A DNA stretch of 64,000 bases from Lineus longissimus. Its lineage: Eukaryota > Nemertea > Pilidiophora > Heteronemertea > Lineidae. The stretch is from the NCBI RefSeq assembly GCF_910592395.1, contig NC_088314.1:19488070-19552069 (forward strand), written 5' to 3'. Position numbers and translations under genes: made by a program. The stretch's first letter is position 1, and every line of letters begins with the position of its first letter. Positions 56,511 through 64,000 of the stretch are shown here, in pieces. The notes beneath the pieces were generated by a model that saw nothing but the letters and a program-made list of their open reading frames with translations, was not told the origin of the DNA and made no database searches.

Positions 56511-57446
56511 TACCGCTGTAAAGAAGAGCGGAAAAAAGGTGCATACGGAACATGATCCCACATAAATTAGGCCATTTTGAGCCACCATCTTTAAACAGGA
56601 AAAAGTTGTTATTGAGTTGTTATCATTTGGTCTTTTAATCCCGCGACCTCCAGCAAAATTACCGCAACATTCAAGAAGCATAAACACAGATACATCCTTC
56701 ACTTTAAGGTGGATGGACAGTGCAGTGCCCCGTCATATTTTACTATTGTGGTTGTTACATGGCCACATAATTCATTTTAATTATCCTTTCTTACAATAGG
56801 TTATGAATGTTTTTCGCCCTCATATGGATAATTTTGATTATTAGAAATAATATTCTTTAAAAAATATATATTTTACGTCCATAATGAAATTTTTCTGATA
56901 CATTTTGCTTCCGGGTGAATAACTGAGCTGACGAGACTAAAACAATGAATCAATTAATTAGACAATTAATCAACTTTGGCCACATAAAACATTTAGACCC
57001 CAAATTTAGCCTAAAGGTTTTTTAGAAGTTCAAAAAATCGCATGATGGAAATTATCAAAATTAATCGCCATACAATTTCTGAATCGCTTTTTACCAGAAT
57101 CATTTGCCTGTGTGTAGGCTTCAGCTCGACAGGCTTTTTATTTCGCCTTATGTAATTATTATTTTTTCCCAGGCAGGCCTCTTGAATGAAGATACGTACA
57201 CTGTATAACAATGTGTTTCGCTATTTTACACAAATTGCACAGAAGGCCAATTCTGAACACTAGGCTATTTCGAAATCTATATTTAGTTTGAACGTCTGCC
57301 AGTGTTTCCAATGCACTATGGCCGAAATTGGCTATACCTTTCATCCTCCTCCACCTTAGAGTAAAAGTGTAATGCATGTCCAAGGCTGAGGTCAAGGTCA
57401 GTGTGTGATCGATTAGTACAGATGTGTGCTTTCAGTCATCGAGACG
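56511..57446. other. No recognised feature
   Basis: Unique AT-rich sequence. Confidence 0.4.
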
Positions 57447-57698
57447 TTTTTACAATATAACACTGTTCGCTGGTATGAAATTTACTGGATAATGTCTACA
57501 GTTTCACAGGTGTCCACAATGGCTTCTTCAAGACTGATGTTGTTCACGTCCGATCTCGCAACTTCCCGTGAGAAGACTGATGCATTGCGAGATCGATCGT
57601 GAACAACATCAGTCCTGAAGAAGCCGCTGTGGACAACTGTAAACTGTAGACATTATCCAGTAAATTTCATAAGAGCGAACAGTGTTATATTGTAAAAA
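57447..57698. mobile_element. Long palindromic fold-back element
   Basis: Arms of about 110 bp pair almost completely. The outer ends read TTTTTACAATATAACACTGT on the left and their complement on the right. The inner ends meet near GATCTCGCAA and TTGCGAGATC with a loop of about 25 bp. The sequence is non-coding. Confidence 0.85.
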
Positions 57699-58794
57699 GC
57701 CATTGTTGGAAAATGGTGAAACCGCGGGCAATCTCTAGTACATTTAAATCCAGTTAACAGATTGAACTTCATAGTGTTATATTGTGTGACCTATACTCCT
57801 CAACGTATAGCACTGTCCATGGTAGCTTGAAGCAATAAGTAAGATGGCTGTCCGACAAACGGAACAGATTGTATTCCTAGTGTGTGGTCATTGACTTTGA
57901 TTAGCAACAGTCAAGTAAAAGCAATAATCCTGAAGTAGATATGATTGTGGTTACTTACAACCAAAAACGTATTACCTCAAAGTAAGTATGTATGTTTTTG
58001 TAACAACCTAATAGCACTTGTCTGTCTGTTGGCCGGTCCGATAATCAGACAGGTCAGTACAATTTATCTGAATCGGGTCAAGGTCATGTTGGCAGCGCAA
58101 GGACACGTGACTGCAAGTCGGGTTACCTATTTCTGTATTAGCAACACTGTCTGCAAACCTGCTCCAGTAAAATATTTTGGTGATTTAAAACTTAAATATT
58201 TGTTTTGTGAATTTCAATCGGGTGGTCCATTCGGATCGAGCAAGGACACGTTTGATAGCAAAGAATGGCACTGTTTGGAATTTGAAACTTAAATGCAGTG
58301 GCCATCTTGGATTGAATGCCTAAAGTGGTTTCAATTTAATAAATCAACTCGCAAATATTTAACACTGTTGACTCAATACAGTTTTGAAAATTGGAAATAT
58401 TGAAAAAAAGTGTTAAAATTTCTTGAAGTGACCCGAAGGAAGTGGCCGAATGACCTAAATTGCGCGGCCATATCTATAAGATCTGCGCGATCGTGACGAA
58501 TTGCCGCCTTCTTAAAATTTCATCTGCTAAATTTATCTTATTCACCCACACATCCACAAACGAGAAACCGTTGATAAATATTGTAACACAAATAACTGAG
58601 AGTGGTCAAACATATTTCTATGGCACGGATAAACAGAATACAATTAATATGCCGGTCCTATCTTAGACTGATATGAAGGTATCGGTGGATCTTGGGTAAC
58701 TTTATACGGCAAGAATGACTTGGTTTCTCTTTCATCATGCCGGCGTATTTTATCATCATAGTTCACCTGTTTGTGAGGCTACAGAAAAGGCTAC
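57699..58794. other. No recognised feature
   Basis: An open frame at 57945-58292 (plus, 115 codons) begins in low-complexity context and shows no recognisable family or splice context. Confidence 0.4.
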
Positions 58795-58985
58795 TATGTT
58801 TCTTCAAGAGCTGCATACAGGGTGGCCAAGCAAACGTAGACCATGCTTCCACCGCAGACCAAAAACACCACGTTCTCCAACCAGATCGAAGAACACTCTC
58901 TCTGGCAACACAGACTTCCATTGCACCGTGAGGTCCCGGATGTGGTAGATGTGGTACATGCGTGTGATGGTATTAGAATCAACAG
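58795..58985 (-). pseudogene. Coding-like, frameshifted fragment of a membrane protein
   Basis: On the minus strand, one frame reads YHIYHIRDLTVQWKSVLPER and then VFFD, and a shifted frame continues WLENVVFLVCGGSMVYVCLA before a stop. Both halves have strongly coding-like third positions, and the second resembles a transmembrane helix. One frameshift would join them, so a decayed exon is my reading. No splice donor follows and the parent gene is not recognised. Confidence 0.25.
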
Positions 58986-61900
58986 ATCAAAATTAGCTAT
59001 CGATCCGTTCTAACAGAAAATATATTTGTAAAACGAAAAAAAACTGTATCTCATCACAATTTTCCATACACTACAAAACCATTACACATCCCGCAAAAAA
59101 CCACCAGGTACTAGTAATTTGCATTAATGAAACGAAGTCAGCTATTCGTTATTATCTGATGAGGTTAGGAATGCTAAGAAGAGCCTGCGGTCTACCTGTC
59201 TTAAATCACGGCCCGTTTGTAACGGCTGATGGATGCGCGACTCATGGTCGAGATCAAAGCCTTCTCAAGGTACAACAAGAGAAAGGAGATATACAGTGAC
59301 TAAACCTGAACAGAACATGCTCAGAGATCTTCCAATAATGAATTTAAAGAGATAGTTAAATCAAAACTTAAATAGATGAAGGGACCAGCAGAAAATGCAA
59401 TGTCTAGTTGACCAGCGACACTAGCAGTCTGGTGATAAAGTTGCGTCCAACCTAGCCTCGTCTCTTCGCTCTCCGCTTGCAGTAGCCTTTCCTCTGTCTT
59501 TTACTTTTCACTGCCGATGTCTTCGCCAATGACGCCGATATATTGCCTTCAGACCGCAGTTACCTTTCCTCTGACTTCCATTGCCTTTCCATTGCTTCCT
59601 GACGCCAAAGGCATTGGAGGATAGGCACCATTAGCCTCATGACGAATTCAAATTTTTACTGATATATTCTCTTTTTTCACTTTCATAAGGCTATAGGAGC
59701 AAATATTCATCAGTATTACACGAGTCCTTCATGGGCATGATGGGTCATGTGACAGTCAGGGTCCATTTTTGACTGAATCCATCATTAATTGGTAGCACGA
59801 ATCTGTTGTTAGCAGGCCATCAAATTATAGTTATTGTTGTTGGGCTGATGATAAGTTAGTATTTTGTTGTCAAATAAGTTTCATTTTAATAAGCTCTTTC
59901 AAAGCGATCTATTGGGCACATGACTGCTATGACAAGCATCCGTGGCTGAGGAACCGCCACAGGAGACCATTAAGACCAAAGTTAAACGATTAAATTGGAA
60001 AATGAAGTGATTGTTGTCAAATTTGTGTTCCCTGCCGGCGTTGTCTGATCTTTAGCACCTTGTGGCGGTGAGGAGAAAGGCGCCTGGTGGGTTATGGTCA
60101 TGTTGTGAATATAGAAATACATAAATATACGACTAATTGCTCGACAGACATGGAAATGGTGACAAAACTGAGGTGAGATGATCTCTAAAAAGGACTTCCC
60201 AGGAATTTCGACAGCGGATCGCAATGAATGGACTTGACATGGAGTTGCCAAACGTTTCAGAATGATTTTAATTGACGTGAAATAATTCGAAAGGGCCGAC
60301 ACCTCGCAGATATCATTCAGGCTAGTTAACAATCAATTGACAACAGACGGGCGTTTTGTTGCACTAGGTGGCTGCCGACAGGTCGTCTGTTGCGCTCCTT
60401 TTACCAAAACGACAACCCGGTGTTCCATATTAAACTTTAAATACCTCGAAGAAAATGAAGGAAATTGCCTAAAGGGATCCGGTGGGTGGTAGTCGTGGAT
60501 GAACCTAGACCATCAGATCTATTTAATTAGTTCGACAAAATAAAACAGCGGGGAACTCGGAACTTGATCCGACAATCGAAAGGGCTTTGAACGAAGCACG
60601 ATAGGAACGTTTTTATAATTCTGGCGAAGCCGCCATCATAAAGAAACAGGATTGTAAAACATGGCGTACATTTGCTGGTCGGTTTACAAAATATCAATAG
60701 ATGCATTTGACACAGACATCTTGATGACATCACTTTAAAGGAGGACTATAGGTAGGAGGTGGTCAAATCAGTGGTCTTTTCGGGTGACTATCCACAGTTA
60801 GGAACCGGGCTGTATTCGAATCAGCAATAGATATACACGTATACATCGGACAGGCTCAAATTACATGATGTACTCTGAGATAGGAAAGACGACGCTAAAC
60901 TTCGTGTAACCTTATCTGACCACTAACCGGGTTCTAGACTTTGGTCTCCCTTTAAAGTTTCCTTTTCATTACGATGATTCTGATAATTTCATTTCGTTGC
61001 ATTTCCGCTTCGTTTCGTCTTCATTCCGGGTTTCGTCAATAACCTAATCGTCCAGCCTGAACTGAACTGTAGACCATAATTATTTCATACCTCTACAACT
61101 GAACTCATTGTCAAAAAGGCGTGCGAAGGAATGGACCACAAGCTTCCCGACACCTACACCGAGGTATTCACGGAGACACTAGTCACTGGATAACATAATT
61201 ACAGTAAATAGAGAATTCAGTTGGCATGAAACACCACATGTTTACGCTACTTTACATCAATTCCTATCACAAGTTTCTTGTTTCTCTGAAAATGGCAGTA
61301 AAAGATACCATATAATTTGGAACTCAATTCTTGTGAATTTGGTCAAATATGCTTTAAATATCGGGCTATGGTGGAAATCGACGAACTGGAGGGTACTCAC
61401 CTTGGGTACCAGACACGAATCATTCTGATCCGAAATAAGCAACCCTCGGCGAATCATCATTATATGATTACCATGCCTTTTTACAATACGAATTCATATT
61501 TCGTACCATGGGTGGTAACGATGTGACGCTTTTTAGTATGTTTCTTGCGTGACGATGATGAATACATCGTGAGAACTGCATGATCTGAACGTGTACACCA
61601 AACAACAATATGATCCCAATTAACAAGCAGACGATACAGCTTTTACTTGGTTAAAAAAGTTATTTTCAAGCGTCCCCTTGGTTGAGCTCATGGGAAACAG
61701 TAGAACCATGGCGAGAGCAACAATCGTGGACCACCCCGACACGCAACATCGCTTAAAAAACACACGCCATATTTGTTTTGACTTTATTTATAGGGGAAGA
61801 TGGGTGGCGTGAGGTGAAAGTGGATGAAGATATGTCGATGCATTCTTAGGTGTTCCCAGTTTCCGGAGTAACCGCGGATGTAACTTGTTAATGTTGATAA

Positions 61901-63889
61901 AAATGCGATCACAAGTTAGATACTGAAGATACAAGTGCTGCGGAAAATCAGTTTAAACATTGCTTGACACAGCCAACCTATTTACACAAGGCATTCAATA
62001 CATTATTGAACTCAACTGTGGACATATGGCGAAAAGATTAATTCCTAATAGATCGATAGTCCCTTTACACTATGTGTTGGACAGTCATTTGGTCACTAGG
62101 CTTATTATAAATTAAGAGCAATGCCAATAGGCTGGGCTGTTTAAAGAGGGACCCGTTGAGCTCACAGCATGAAACTGACAGCCTAAGTATTAAATTTGAT
62201 AGGCCATAACAGTAAAATATATCGATAAGCAAGAAGTCCTTTATTGGGATACTTTGTGAATTACGGTCACAAAACGTGGCGGGGAAGTCTGAATGGATTT
62301 CGTTGGACTGGGTATGGTTTTTCCCAGCGTGAGTTCAGGAAACGTGGACCAACTTTATTGTAATTTGCCATGGTCTTACACCAACAGGTCCGGACTGCCA
62401 AAAGGTGGTTATACACACGTCGAATGATCGTGAGAAAGTTGTGGTAATTCTCGCCCGTACAATGCAGAGGGGTGCAGCCGTGAATTCATTCAGCTTGTTC
62501 CCGGAAACATAACGCGAGTCTGAAATTATGGCTAGCGTAGCATGAAAACGCGTTGGCTCATATGATGTATAAAATAAATATCAAAGTACATGTAGTGATT
62601 TCCGATCATTGCGTACTCTATTAAAATATAAACCAAATCTTTACAAATCCTAAATAGAATTCTGATAGAAATCCCTCATAAAAATGCTGCATAGTTCTTT
62701 TTTCTATTTTTTTAGAATAAAATTTTTTTTAAAAACATATTACACCAGAGGTTCCACAGTTTCAATTTTTTAACATTTTGTAAACTGTAGGTAGGTTTTC
62801 TTGCGGACTTTTAAGCCTCTCCACTCATCCTAGAAAAGTTTTACGGATATATTGATAACATCTCGGCGAGCACATTTATGTATAGTCTGGCCAACATATC
62901 GACCCCGACACCTTCCTCCGTTAATAAAGCAGGTTCAATACATTATAGAGACACGTCTATTAATTACTACATGACATGTGGTCATCACAACCTTTGAAAT
63001 CCAACCTAACTCGGTCCGTATTGACTTGGACGGATTTTGGTCCATAAAGCGATTCAGTGATGGATTAAGGGATGGGAAGACAATTAAGGTTACTGATAGA
63101 GACGGCAGGAGGTTATTATGAGGTATAATATTCACAATGCAGTCAGAAACGGCTAAAATTTGCCTTTTAAAAAAGACTTAAATCATAATTTCCATTCATC
63201 CTAAATTAGTTTTTCGGGGACCAAATCACAACCAGACTGCAGGGATGAGTTCACTTTAAGGCCCGATTCCACTAGAACAGTGGTTAGCCATCGCGGTTCA
63301 CCGCTTACACAGAAGTTTGGGTGTTAAATACCGCTGCGTGGACGATTATGACGATGAATTTCTATGAAATCATGCAGACTGGGCGGTGTGACAGAAATCA
63401 CGTCCAGGCCAATATTTCGCAAGCTCTATGCATCACGCGGGTGTTTTTAACACGCCGCACCTCCTCGACACACACAACCACACCCCAGAGACAATGACAC
63501 CGGTAAATGATGTTGGAATCCTATAGTGTGACGGCCAGATTGATTCAGCATCGATTACTGTTTGTTAATGAATGGATTATTAGCCGCGATCGATGCCCAT
63601 TGATTGGATGACCAATACGGAAGTATCGCTGTCGTCTGCTCAGGCCACGCCATTTTGTTCTTGGAAAACATGCGGGGCTGGGGTGGATATTGAAACCGTC
63701 CCTTATCTTTGGATTCACGAATAGTTTCTGACCTTAAATGTCTCTTGTTTCATAGTAAATTCACCAATTTTCTAGAATAATAATTAACCGACAACTTTAC
63801 CAAATTACTCCCTCGTTACAAAACATATGTTTATAATTTCGTTCAAGTATTTACGTAGGCAGGATTTGGAAATAATTTTGCTGGAATTA
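58986..63889. other. No recognised gene
   Basis: Mostly unique AT-rich sequence with a pyrimidine-rich tract at about 59.45-59.62 kb. At 63600-63670, CCAAT, an ETS-like CGGAAGTA and a YY1-like GCCATTTTG lie together, which suggests a promoter, but no exon is supported. Confidence 0.4.
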
Positions 63890-63957
63890 TCCAATCAAAA
63901 CTGCCGAATTCCGCATCCTCAGCGTTGTAATTTGTAACGAACCAATCAGCAGGTTCT
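63890..63957. repeat. CCAAT-pair dispersed repeat, direct copy
   Basis: It runs from TCCAATCAAAACTGCCGAAT through GCATCCTCAG to CCAATCAGCAGGTTCT, and is the closest match to the copy at 24224-24291. Confidence 0.65.
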
Positions 63958-64000
63958 AATTGGAGGTTGGTCACAGGTAGTTTTTAGTTTTGAAATCGCC

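Overview
The window looks like nuclear DNA of a multicellular animal, most likely a marine invertebrate. Its protein genes are split by GT-AG introns. It carries clustered tRNA-Glu genes, minisatellites and many short fold-back elements, and has no operons or Shine-Dalgarno sites. RYBP/YAF2 places it in Metazoa. The CYP7/CYP8-type P450 would fit a deuterostome or a spiralian, but the sequence alone does not settle which.

Four protein-coding genes can be reconstructed with consistent splice phases. (1) 711-10170, minus strand: a small acidic, lysine-rich 85-residue protein that ends in a double-cysteine CaaX box. It has four exons, one of only 20 nt. Its introns hold three minisatellites and an inverted duplication of tRNA-Glu genes (6083-7426). 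(2) 12625-14243, plus strand: a 509-residue protein with an N-terminal RWD domain and a C-terminal 2H phosphoesterase (AKAP7/LENG9-like) domain. (3) 18826-20618, minus strand: a complete four-exon RYBP/YAF2 orthologue (223 aa), the variant PRC1 subunit. (4) 26904-35135, minus strand: a four-exon cytochrome P450 of the CYP7/CYP8 type (485 aa). Its haem-binding loop is three residues short, and a 5.6 kb first intron separates the membrane-anchor exon from the rest.

Between and inside these genes lie fold-back (MITE-like) elements at 7476, 14899, 16808, 19912, 39502 and 57447. There is a dispersed family of paired CCAAT motifs, a three-copy dispersed repeat (39673, 45504, 52534), and tandem arrays with units of about 22, 22-26, 35, 40, 46, 68 and 155 bp. 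From about 35.2 kb to the right edge I found no gene I can name. A likely terminal exon sits at 36809-37035, and a few coding-like fragments are reported at low confidence.

The genes show no shared pathway. Known family roles are chromatin repression (RYBP), sterol or eicosanoid-type oxidation (P450), RNA or oligoadenylate phosphodiesterase chemistry (2H protein) and translation (tRNA-Glu). The most unusual points are the RWD-2H domain pairing, the shortened P450 haem loop, the prenylation-type acidic microprotein with its 20 nt exon, and the palindromic tRNA-Glu cluster nested in that gene's intron.
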